Assembly: GCA_003427395.1 (NCBI GenBank)
Contig: BFEA01000088.1
Location: forward strand, 1,080,013-1,100,694
Reading direction: 5' to 3'
DNA: 20,682 nucleotides
Source of the DNA: Chara braunii
Lineage: Eukaryota; Streptophyta; Charophyceae; Charales; Characeae
Each line of letters starts with the position of its first letter. Position 1 is the first letter of the stretch. The notes beneath the pieces are model-generated. The model saw only the letters and a list, made by a program, of their open reading frames with translations, made no database searches and was not told where the DNA came from. Positions 9,091-18,016 of this stretch are shown piece by piece. A program made the translations under genes and the position numbers.

Positions 9091-9453
9091 GCGATCTTGA
9101 GGGAGGTAGCCATTCTGCATCTACGGACTGCAAGTTACTACTTCGTTCTCCAGCATCGGCGGGGGATCCGGCGTTGCACATTGGTGTTGGAAGTGAGACC
9201 CTCCTACATGATAGGACACTAGTGTAGAGGTAGCGAATAGGGTTCGGAAGACCACATGAGGAAGGGGGGTGAGTTACACTTCATCTCAGAGTCCGGGCCA
9301 CTCAGGTAAGTGCCGTGCACCTAAGGGTTGCCCATGTATGCGTGCATGGTATTGTTTGTCTTGCTGGGGTACTTCTGGGTCTCTTTCCTACTACTCTAAA
9401 GTCTTGGTTGTGTGCATTGGTGTCCGAACTATTTACTAACCTGATGGATGTGG

Positions 9454-9874
9454 AAATGAAGTATCTTTCTTTGAAAGCCATAACAGGCATTTCGTTAAAA
9501 TTGACATTTTTTACTATTTTCACGAAATTGATCTTCCAAAAAAGTACGGTATTTTCTTAGCATTTTCTTTCGCCAACCACATCAGACCATTGATGGTCCG
9601 GTGTCCCCAGGACGCCGGACCATCTGATATGCCTCAATTTTTTTTATTTTTTTTCACCTTTGGATGTATTTTGACGGTACTTTACGTTGAGATACATCAG
9701 ATTGTCCGGAGTCCACAGGACGCCAGACCATTAATGGTCCGATGTCGTGGGCACAAAAACACACTAAAAACTCAGTTTTTTCTTGGATGCCCAATTTCAT
9801 GAAAATAGTAAAAAATGTCAATTTTAACGAAATGCTAGTTCCATATCTTTCTACAGTGCTTTATCTTTTCATTT
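9454..9874. mobile_element. Long-armed foldback (MITE-like) element
   Basis: The two halves are reverse complements over about 180-190 bp, with a spacer of about 48 bp. The best core is 9487-9530 against 9792-9835: 43 of 44 bases pair (arm start GCATTTCGTTAAAATTGACA). Pairing continues inward through ACATCAGACCATTGATGGTCC at about 9579-9600 against its counterpart at about 9719-9743. It continues outward, more weakly, to about 9454 and 9874. Inside each arm is a smaller palindrome, e.g. GATGGTCCGGTGTCC (9592-9606) with GGACGCCGGACCATC (9610-9624). No transposase frame is seen, so it would be non-autonomous or simply a foldback repeat. Transcribed, it would form a long double-stranded hairpin. 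Confidence 0.75.
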
Positions 9875-10530
9875 GTGAATGGATGTAGTCTGTAGGTTCT
9901 CTCTTAAAGTTGAAATTCGTTTTTCAGTACGGTAGAGGCAGAAAGTAGGACCTTGAGGTAGTCTCCTTGGTTGGGACTTGGTCGCGACCTACTTGGGACC
10001 CAGTGGGACCGGTGTCGGAGGGCTCGGTGTTCCGGCCCTCCTCCGTGTGCCAAGTCCCTATCTGGTACCTGGGCTATAGTATGATGTGGACCAGTCTTGG
10101 TGGCGTTACCCTCAGCAAAAGGGGTGCGCCACAAGACTTCCATTGGTCCACGCAGGCTCGGCGCCCTGCTGTACAGCAGAGCACAACCGGCCTGTGACCG
10201 TGGTAGCCGCTGGGTTCGCCCTGGGACGCGGGAGTGAAAGGACTGGTGCGGTCTTTTCTGTCGCGCGCTGAGATTCCCTCTACAGGGTTATGGGTTAGGT
10301 GTACGAAATAGAGGTCGCTGATAAAAAGGGAAAAGAGAAAAGCGGAAACAAAGCACCAAACTTGAACTCACTATGGTTTGGGGAAAATCCAGTGGCCTCG
10401 GGCCACTGTGATGTTACAGTTCCCTTTCCATTTTTGCTTGTTGATTGTCATCATTATTATTATTATTAATGTTACTACTTAATTTTCCTATTTTTCAGTT
10501 TCCCGCCTGTCGATCTGTCACTTCGCAGGG
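9875..10530. other. No gene recognised
   Basis: Short open frames on both strands show no coherent coding pattern. An (ATT)n tract lies at about 10452-10468. The stretch just before 10501 is T-rich and ends TTTTTCAG, resembling a splice acceptor without a partner. Confidence 0.5.
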
Positions 10531-10533
10531 AAG

Positions 10534-10606
10534 GCCGCCGATTCGGGTTTTCGAACTGCAACTGCGGTCTTATGGTCTAGGGCTCTACCTACCCCTTGTA
10601 TATCGC
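10534..10606 (-). repeat. tRNA-like relic (possible SINE head)
   Basis: On the minus strand, TATACAAGGGGTAGGTAGAGC resembles a tRNA A-box/D-arm (canonical GGTAGAGC). About 33 bases later CAGTTCGAAAACCCG resembles the B-box/T-arm (canonical GGTTCGAAACC). Stem pairing is poor, so it is not a functional tRNA. The minus-strand (AAT)n tract further downstream (about 10452-10468) could be the tail of a tRNA-derived SINE. This is suggestive only. Confidence 0.3.
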
Positions 10607-10835
10607 CTGTATCAGACCCGTTTGTCCGAACCTCGTGGTGGGTCCCCGATGGCCAGGTTAAGAGGCAGATACAGTGAGGACGAAAAGGGAAAAAAAAAAA
10701 AAAAGTATAGTAAAAGAGAAAAAAGGAAGGGATCAGGATGAAAGTCGGGTTTTGGACTTGTGCGTGGAACCGCACCACTATTCAAGTGAGGTTGCTTCGC
10801 GGAGGAAATTTGAACTGTCATCTTTTCTTTTCTGC

Positions 10836-10837
<2 letters not shown>

Positions 10838-10886
<49 letters not shown>

Positions 10887-11160
10887 CTACCGGTTTTCAG
10901 GCGCGGCCCTCCTTTACCTTCCTTGTCACATCACGGGGAAGCCAACGGTTCGAATTTGGAACAGTGGCCAGAATTGGCCGACCCCTCTTATTGCGTCTGA
11001 GAATATGTGCCGACTGAGTGCTGCGTGGTCGGGCCTCAAAAGAAGGGCGACCCGCGACCGCATCGGTAGGAGACTTATGACCCCCCCCATGGAGGGTCAT
11101 AAGCCCCCTCCTTACCATCGGATACGGGCACCCGGTAGGAGTAGGTCGGTGGTCTGCTTT
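10838..11160 (-). mobile_element. Candidate poly(A)-tailed retroposon
   Basis: A run of 46 Ts at 10838-10883 would be the poly(A) tail of a minus-strand insertion whose body lies at 10884-11160. The body holds ATTCGAACCG near 10932-10941, a partial match to a pol III B-box, and a 10-bp-stem hairpin at 11074-11103. I see no coding frame and no clear target duplication. A bare homopolymer expansion is the alternative. Confidence 0.35.
11074..11103. repeat. 10-bp stem hairpin
   Basis: CTTATGACCC (11074-11083) pairs perfectly with GGGTCATAAG (11094-11103) around a C-rich 10-base loop. It could act in RNA structure of the retroposon-like body. It has no terminator-like U tract. Confidence 0.7.
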
Positions 11161-11385
11161 TGAAGTGAAAGGTGCTCCGTCGATATTATATTATGGGATT
11201 ACTGTGTCCAGCCTGTGGTAATGAGATTTGACCGTTGGCACCTCGCCTTTCATTTTCCTTTTGTGAAGACTATTTTCCTTCAAATTAATTAATATAGAGG
11301 TTATAGAAAACCAGAGTGCAGAAATCTAAAAAGGGATACTCGAGACTTTCGTTTAAAACACAGGGGTCGCGGCCTCACCGGGTGT

Positions 11386-11394
11386 TATAAAAGG
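11386..11394 (+). promoter_or_regulatory. Candidate TATA box
   Basis: TATAAAAGG is a canonical RNA polymerase II TATA element. It lies 116 bp before the ATG at 11502 of an open frame, a reasonable distance for a short 5' leader. The only support is the motif and its placement. Confidence 0.4.
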
Positions 11395-11501
11395 AGGACT
11401 GCTCCTGGGTTTTTGAGTGAGCGTGTGAGGCTGACGTGCTGTGAATAGAGGGGAAACGCTGTGGCTGTATTCTCCCGGCGGTTTGAGTCCTGTTCTGTCC
11501 T

Positions 11502-12110
11502 ATGCCCTCTAGTTCGGTACGGGCAAGTAACGTTCTGAGCGTTGGCTATAGTGGGCGCGGCTATCTCTGGGTGGCTATGGCGTTGCATGGGTATAGACCC
11601 TGCTATTGGTACCACCAAATTCGATGGAAGCCTATGCCTGGGGAGGGGCCCTGGATCACGGCTATACTCAATTATGATGGGAGTGACGAGCTGAGACTGA
11701 GGATCAATGTGGAGGGAGGAAAAGAGGAGGAGATGCGGACTGATGGAAGGCTGCAGGACGCTATCACGGAGACAAAAGACCGTGTGGAAAGGCGCTGCAG
11801 AAGAGACGGGGTGACGACGAAAATGCAGGTAACGGTCTCGTATCATGAGACCGAGACCTCGATGGACACTGCGGACTGGTAACAGGCCCACCTGGAACGG
11901 GATTCAGGTGGGGAGAGTGAGATGAGCGAGGCGGAGGATCGGGAGACAGACCTCAGGTCCTGGGTCAGGCCAGGCGAGATCCAGAAGCACCACAGAACGG
12001 CAGACCCTGTGGAAAAGGGACCCGAGGCCAGCTCGCGACAACTGACACCCAGAGGCCGCGGGGCAGGAGAGAAACAAAAGAAACAGAGCAAGGGGAAGAG
12101 ACAAATGTGA
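11502..12110 (+). pseudogene. Unrecognised ORF with one in-frame stop
   Basis: The ATG at 11502 opens 126 codons to a TAA at 11880-11882. The same frame then continues open for another 75 codons to TGA at 12108-12110. The N-terminal half has aromatic-rich words (GYRPCYWYHQIRWKP, GPWITAILNYDG). From about residue 70 it is charged and Glu/Arg-rich, and it ends in a basic tail rich in GEKQKKQSKGK. The charge pattern carries across the stop, which suggests one decayed gene. I do not recognise the family. A shorter intact 126-residue protein or chance is possible. Confidence 0.35.
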
Positions 12111-14900
12111 GACGCAAGAGGCAGAACACATGCGCTGCGAAGAGGTCAACGAAGAGAGAGACAGAGAGTGAGCGGGAACGGGACGAGTTCGCGGAGCACG
12201 CCTGATGTCGACTGAACGGCATCTGTAGTGAACCAGAGGCGACGAGATGAGTGGTGCGCCATGAGTGTGATGGGTGTGCTCAGACTGCAACACCAGTTTT
12301 TGACTTCAGCTTAAGCTGTATGGATGAGCATACTCGATCTTGTTGGAGATGGTTGACCTCAACCGTTGTCTTTTACGTATGCTCTGAGTATTTCGTGACT
12401 ACAAAGCTGCGGTGAACCTCCGTGACATAAAGGTCAAGGGTTTTCTTGCGAGACCGAGCGTGATGTAGATTGAGTTTGCGAAGGAGAGTGACAGGGTTAT
12501 TGCGTCCTGAAAGTCGAGTCGTGGATGAGCCTGTGCATGCGGACTGTTCGACATGTAAGGTAGACGCAGGGAGAGAGAAAGAGGGAGAGACACGCGGGCA
12601 GTGGCGGTCTAGATGAAGAGTAAATGCTCTTCGTGTGAAGAAGCTCGAGGTATATTTTCGCCTCAGTGAGTCGGCGTTGTCTGAATAGAAGAGAGTCACT
12701 GAGGGATGCTTGTCGCTAAGCCATCAAGAAAGGACTGGTTACGGTGTGCGCGGGCGACACGTGGCGTTGTGCGGTGTGCAAGAAAAGGCTAGTTAGTGGA
12801 AGAGAAGTGTGGGTGAGCGAAGCGGGACGTGAGCCTGCGATGGACGACTGATGTCAACTGCTGTTCTCACACATACGTGGCATTCTTGCACCGGTTGCGG
12901 TAATGAGAAGGTGAGAAGTGCGGAGGATGAGGAAGAGCGTGGAGGAAGGTAGTTTCGTGAATGAAAGGAGACGCGCTTGGGAAAGTCAACATGAGTGGCG
13001 AGAGGGATATGAGTTTTGTGTAGCGCGGCGAATAGAAGGCTGCTGCTGATCCAGAGATCAGGTTGAGTGGACACAAGAGCCGAGCCGCAAGATACCTATA
13101 CACGAAGGAGGGGAGAAACTACGTGGTAAGTGTGAAAGCCTGCGGGACGGGACAGGAAGTTAGACTGAAGGAGGGATGTTTGTTCAGCTTTGAGTTGAGA
13201 GGAGAAGGGTGCGAGGACGAGATCACGAAACGATTACGAGTGAAAAGGACGATACAGACGTGGGACCCTGTGAGAAGGTGGGGAGTCAAGAAGCATGTAC
13301 AGCAAGGGGGCTCGCGGTTAATGTCTACGAACAGCCTGGATACAGTCACGGAAGAGGACAGGAAGGGCGACTTATGATAGCTTGGGGATTTTGGTCACTA
13401 CAGTGTATGACCGGGTCCTACGCTCGGGGTCTTGCGGTGAAAACAGAGCTTGACATGGAGCGGAGCGTCTTCGAATGAATGTCTAGCAAGAAAAAGGGTG
13501 GCCGAGACAATAGAACCCGCGCTACGATGTTAGTACTCTTTCATTTTGCTTGGAGTTATCTGCGTTTATGATGGTGATTCATCTGCGAATAGTAGATCAG
13601 CTCGAACCCGCGACTTGTGTGGAGTTTTTGTTGCATTGATCAGTGATAGAGAGAGAGCAGAAGAGAATCTTTTGTGTTACTTATCTAGAGACCTGTTATT
13701 TTCTGATTGATGGTTGTGGCGGGAAATGACTACTCCATCATGGACTGGCTTGGATGGTGAGGAACTTTATATGTTCCCTTTTCATCCTTGTCTCTTCAAA
13801 GCAAGTCTAGGTGAGCTTTGAGCGAGAGTTTCTGATCACCATTGTTGCATGACTTACTAAGAGAATTAAAAGCGGTGAGATCGAAGGAGAGGTCAGAGTT
13901 CCGAAGAATGTTTACTAGCCCAGTGGCAGCTTCCTTGAAAGCGATCAGATTGAGCAATTATCCGTGCCTTGTCAGCCCCTCCTCTCTCACTGGTTCTGAT
14001 TCTCAAGCTGTATCGATGACCAATTGAAAGCTATTTTGGAATAAAGCAGAGAACATGGGAACCCCATTCATTATGAATGCAAGAGTGAGCGTGCCAAATT
14101 TGGTCTGGTGGATCCTATACTTGTCAGACAATTAAACGTGGTAATTCTGTTGCTGACTGAAGATAGGTGGTTGGCTGTCAGCGATTCAAATGATTAATCC
14201 AATCAGTTAAGAAGGACTTACACTTACCCTTTTTTCTTAATTATTATTTATCTAATTCGTTTATTGTTAATTGTGCTCACAGTTTTGTTCTAACGAAAGT
14301 CCGGGTCATGTATCCAATCGTTCAAGGGATCAAGGAAATAGACTAAATAACCAAGCTCAGGGATGTGTTTTGTCTGTTTATATTGGCGCTTCTCGCATTA
14401 AGTAAGTCAGTAACGAGTAGTAAAGGTTGTAATGCGAGTATATTTCTCTGATGGGCAAGAAGCAGCGCATCTTAAGGGACGTCGCGTATCTATTGGCAGA
14501 ATTCTTTATGGATGGTGATTAGCGATTACTCTTGAGTTGCTCTTGATCCTGCGTCGCAGGTCGTGGCAGACTGGTTGAGTGGTCGTGCATCAGAGTGTCA
14601 TGCTTGAGGGAGGTAAGCTCCGGGAGGTCTCTGAGCACGACACACGCTTTGAGACTACTCCAGTTTTAGGACTAGAATTGGACAAAATCAGTTTGAGGAT
14701 CTTGCTTGGTTGTAACACTGGGAAAGTGTAGGTTACCTCAACGGGCACGATCCTACTTGATTTAGTCGACACTGTGAAAGCTACATATTGGCTGCCATGT
14801 GAAAAACGAATGAGATCATGCCACGAGTGTTGCCATGTGCGTCAGAAGCTGAAAGGAAACCACTACCAGATAAATATCAGGCAAAAACCCAACACTCGCA
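12111..14900. other. No gene recognised
   Basis: From 12111 to about 13480 the plus strand is purine- and G-rich, producing Arg/Glu-rich plus-strand and Ser/Leu-rich minus-strand frames that look like composition effects. The best of these, 13063-13377, starts only at a TTG and has no recognisable motif. From 13480 to 14900 the sequence is mixed, with no long frame, RNA gene or clear repeat. Confidence 0.5.
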
Positions 14901-14919
14901 GCTTTTGGATTGGCAGACA

Positions 14920-15540
14920 GCTCGACTCAGGCTCAGACAATTCGATACAGACCTCAACCACCCAGGCCAAATTTGAGCAAAACTCACAACAGATTCAGGC
15001 AGTCCAACGCAAACTCAGATAATTCAATACATGTTCAGACAATTTGATGTAGAATCAGAAGGCTCAGCAGGTGTCTCAACTCTCTTATGTTTGGACTTGC
15101 TGAGCACTAACTTATCACAGCAGGTGATTCAGTTAGTGAGTGGCCAAGTACTGACTCGATAAAAATACAGTGAAATTTGTGGACTCGCCTTGAGCCTTGC
15201 AAAGTTAGAAGTTTCACTGGCTTAATCAGCGCTCGACAAGGTACAGTCCATGTTCAGTTGACTTGTTTAGGCCGACTCAGCTGGCGCGAACTCGGTTGAG
15301 AGCTTGATTAATGACGGACTTGGACGACTCCCGACGAAACCAAACTGGGGGTCTGACAGGCTGACCAATAGGCTCAGTGAACTCGGCGCAGATTCAGTGA
15401 ACGACTCTGCAAAGTCAGCACAGAACCCACGGCTAAACCTCCTTGGCAGATCACTCGGGTTCCTCGATCTGTGGCTGATTCGTTTCGGAGGCTCCAAGCC
15501 TGAGAACGGTACTCTTTCCTTGAAAACTGAAATCACCTGA
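14920..15540. repeat. CTCAG/TTCAG-rich degenerate low-complexity tract
   Basis: Words such as CTCAGACAATTCGATACAG, TTCAGGCAGTCC and CTCAGTGAACTCGGCGCAG recur every 10-20 bases. The composition resembles the clean 12-bp minisatellite at 16378. The overlapping open frames 15304-15540 (plus) and 15267-15536 (minus) both look like products of this bias. Confidence 0.4.
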
Positions 15541-15591
15541 GTAGCGGGTGGCTTATTCTAATTATTGATGAGCTAGAACGTGGAGGGAAAT

Positions 15592-15846
15592 ATGAGGAGT
15601 GGTGAGGTTCTTGTGGTAAAATACAGTTCAGTCCGAGACAAGAGAAAGGGGTGGGAAGAAAAGGAATGTCGGGATATTGAACATCATAAACAGGCTCAGC
15701 GAGAATTGGCAGTTAGGATGGTTAAGGGGGAGAATTACATAGAGTATGTAGCCTACTTTTATGGCCATGATGGCAGGCTGCACAGCACCAGTTCCTCTCT
15801 AGAAACAGTGGAGCAGGCCAGGGCAAGGCTCATGCGAGCTCAGTAG
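15592..15846 (+). CDS. Small protein of unknown family, 84 aa (paralogue 1)
   Basis: The frame opens at ATG 15592; an in-frame GTG twelve bases upstream is less likely as a eukaryotic start. It ends at TAG 15844-15846. The N-terminal half is charged (DKRKGWEEKECRD). The C-terminal half reads IEYVAYFYGHDGRLHS, then SLETVEQARARL. It aligns without a gap to the 84-residue ORF at 16990-17244. Shared residues include I50, E51, Y52, Y55, G61, R62, L63, T66, S69, E74, A76, R77 and the final Q84, about 43 percent identity over residues 50-77. Identical length and an ungapped match argue for a real family. The pattern suggests a two-strand hairpin followed by a helix. Function is unknown. Confidence 0.5.
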   Translation: MRSGEVLVVKYSSVRDKRKGWEEKECRDIEHHKQAQRELAVRMVKGENYIEYVAYFYGHDGRLHSTSSSLETVEQARARLMRAQ

Positions 15847-16170
15847 TACTCGAACTATCCTCTCCTCGGACTCCATTAACATGCGAACAGCAGAAGTTGT
15901 TGTTCCTCCGTAAGGTGAAGGTACATGGTCTTTGTGAACCGGTGGCCCAATGAATCAGTACAGTTATCACTCCGATTGAAAGATTGATATTTAGCCAAAT
16001 TATCAAACAGTGCTCAGACAACGGGCGGACAGAACATAATCAGTCGTTTGACTAGTACACTATCAGTGCCTCAGAATGTCACGCGTCAGCAAGCGGACAA
16101 CAGGTTGTGCTCAGCTTTTGGTGACCATTGTGTGATGACTTTTAACTTCAGCAGGCCTTAAGCAACCTTT

Positions 16171-16268
16171 GCTCGACAGTATTTGGTTTCGGTCGGCAAC
16201 CTTAGCAGCTTTCTTATTTGCTCGACAGTATTTGGTTTCGGTCGGCAACCTTAGCAGCGTTCTTATTT
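16171..16268. repeat. 49-bp tandem duplication
   Basis: GCTCGACAGTATTTGGTTTC begins at 16171 and again at 16220. The two 49-bp copies differ at one clear position (AGCAGCT versus AGCAGCG). This near-identity implies a recent duplication. Confidence 0.9.
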
Positions 16269-16377
16269 TCTGAGTCCGTTTCTCAGTCAGCAGTCAACCG
16301 ACAATGTTCAGTTCTCATCCAGCAGCCAGCAACTGTAGGTAGAATAGGCAATCAGAAAATGTGACTAGAAAACAGTG

Positions 16378-16552
16378 CTCAAGATAACACTCAGAACAGT
16401 ACTTAGGACAGTGCTCAGAACTGTGCTCAGAATAGTACTCAGAGCTGTAACCAGAACTGCGCTCGGAGTTGTACTCAGGGCAGTTCTCGGAATAGCACTT
16501 AGAGCAGAATCTAGCATTCAAGACAATGCTCGGGACGATACTTTGAGCGGTA
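16378..16552. repeat. 12-bp minisatellite
   Basis: Twelve consecutive 12-bp units fill 16378-16521, approximate consensus CTCAGAACTGTA. After 7 bases, at least two more units run to 16552. The period is four codons, so both strands give open frames with a four-residue repeat (LRTV-like on plus, SEHS/SEYY-like on minus). I treat those frames as artefacts. Confidence 0.85.
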
Positions 16553-16989
16553 TTCGAGTGCTGCTCAATTACTGCACGGTCAGCATTTAATTGCTATTCA
16601 GTCTTTACTTGACCAACGTTCAATGGCATTCTAATCAGTTTTCAGCCAGCAACTTGCGACAGTCAATCTACATCCCGAAAACAACGTTTCAGAGACAACA
16701 TTCAGGAGCGACTTTCAGTTCAGCAACCCGCTCAAAAGTCGGATCAGCAGCAATCGACATTTAACCAGCGAGACAGTCAATCAAGATGGCATTTAATGGT
16801 GGTTCAGCGGCTATTTAACTCAAAATCCAATCAGCTAGACAGTTAATTTGAAGGACAACAAACTGCAGAGCAACAATCAGGAATAGCTGTTCTAAACAAC
16901 AATCAACCCAATAGCCTTCTCGTATCTGGGTCATCTAAGAGTCGCCGTCTCAAATTGATGATCGGATGTAGCGAGAATTCAGCGAGAAT

Positions 16990-17244
16990 ATGGACAGCAG
17001 CAACACAGTTAGAGTCTCCTGCTCGTTGTATCAGAGTACTGAAGAGACCTCGAGGGAGAGTGCAGTTGAGGAGTACAATCAGCAGACTGCTATGATGATG
17101 GATAACGCACTGGCTCTCGTGAGGAATCATATAGAAATCGAATACACATACTACCTACATGATAAGAACGGCAGGCTATGTGCCACCATAACTTCAGTGG
17201 GCTCTATTGAGGAAGCAAGGAGGACTGTTAGCAGCCACCAGTGA
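16990..17244 (+). CDS. Small protein of unknown family, 84 aa (paralogue 2)
   Basis: ATG 16990 to TGA 17242-17244 encodes 84 residues. The N-terminus is Ser/Thr/Glu-rich, then come MMMDNALALV, IEIEYTYYLHDKNGRLCATI and SVGSIEEARRTV. It aligns ungapped with the ORF at 15592-15846; the N-terminal halves are diverged and the EYxxY...GRL...EAR core is kept. It lies 107 bp before the open part of the next frame (from 17351) on the same strand. No signal peptide or membrane segment is seen. Function is unknown; it could also be an exon of a larger spliced gene. Confidence 0.5.
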   Translation: MDSSNTVRVSCSLYQSTEETSRESAVEEYNQQTAMMMDNALALVRNHIEIEYTYYLHDKNGRLCATITSVGSIEEARRTVSSHQ

Positions 17245-17289
17245 GCGTTTTGTATCTGAACAAGTACAACTCACTTATCTGGACAACCA

Positions 17290-17400
17290 GCAATCATCTA
17301 ATCAGCAGTCAATTATCAGCAATCAGTTATTATTAGTGATCAGTTTCTAGCAATCAGTCTCCAGCAATCAGTTCTCAACAAATCAGTTTTCTGCAGTCAG
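17290..17400. repeat. CAATCAGT short-repeat tract
   Basis: CAATCAGT/CAGCAATCAG words recur about every 15-20 bases, e.g. at about 17318, 17351 and 17365. The tract runs directly into the 17402 frame and may be intronic or leader sequence. Confidence 0.6.
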
Positions 17401-17401
17401 T

Positions 17402-18016
17402 TTGGTAACCTGTTCTCCAGGACCGTCTGATCAGTTTGTATTGGCAAGAGTACTCACGAGCACAGTTCGATCTACTCCGGTCAGTGAGTCAGTGCTGACC
17501 AGCCTCAACCGGATTTCTTGCAAAGAGGCATTCCATTATCGATATGTTAGTGTCATTGGTTTCCAACAGGGAGACCTGTCGATCTTCATTGTCCAGACCA
17601 GTTTTGCTGATGGCACTTTCCACAATCTGAGGCCTTACCTGAGGAATTGCAAGGAGACTCATGAGCTTTTTTATCCAGTCTGGATCTCAGCCACTGAATA
17701 CCTTGAGCAGAGAGAGAGGGAGCTCGATGAGAGTGGCACTACGTTGATTCGCAGCTTTGGGCCGATGCTTTATACTGATTATCCTAGGTCTCCAGTCCCT
17801 TCACTTCTCACAGATGGCACGAGTTGGCTGGATGTGATTGGATTGACAAAGAGGTATATCTCTCCGGCGGTGATCGACATTGAGGCATTAACTGAGCCTA
17901 CCGAGTATCCCTACCTCAGGCGAGGAGTCTTTTCAGTGGACGGACTGCCTACTTTGTGGAAGGAGTTTTGCTCCATGGTTAACTACCGTGTTATGTGCCT
18001 CGGATGGTCGTGTTAA
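17402..18016 (+). CDS. Unrecognised 204-codon frame, probable terminal exon
   Basis: The frame is open from 17351 to TAA at 18014-18016 and has the balanced composition of real protein. Examples are HYRYVSVIGFQQGDLSIFIV, a charged helix EYLEQRERELDESG at about residues 99-112, and a hydrophobic/proline-rich C-terminus ending CLGWSC. The given start is a TTG; the first ATG is only at about residue 122. An upstream exon joined by splicing is therefore likelier. Candidate acceptor sites are CTGCAG (ends 17396) and TTCTCCAG (ends 17420). I recognise no domain. It sits just downstream of the two 84-residue ORFs on the same strand. Confidence 0.45.
   Translation: MVTCSPGPSDQFVLARVLTSTVRSTPVSESVLTSLNRISCKEAFHYRYVSVIGFQQGDLSIFIVQTSFADGTFHNLRPYLRNCKETHELFYPVWISATEYLEQRERELDESGTTLIRSFGPMLYTDYPRSPVPSLLTDGTSWLDVIGLTKRYISPAVIDIEALTEPTEYPYLRRGVFSVDGLPTLWKEFCSMVNYRVMCLGWSC

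Noticed and set aside
10932-10952. Functional tRNA suggested by GGTTCGAATT
   Set aside because: No matching D-arm or acceptor stem can be placed around it on either strand.
13063-13377. 104-codon charged plus-strand frame
   Set aside because: It starts only at TTG, lies in a purine-rich tract that makes several overlapping frames, and has no motif.
16171-16268. CRISPR-like repeat-spacer unit
   Set aside because: Just two abutting copies without spacers, in eukaryotic DNA: a plain tandem duplication.
16315-16590. Cys/Ser/Tyr-rich minus-strand and LRTV-repeat plus-strand ORFs
   Set aside because: Both arise from a 12-bp minisatellite whose period is a multiple of three.
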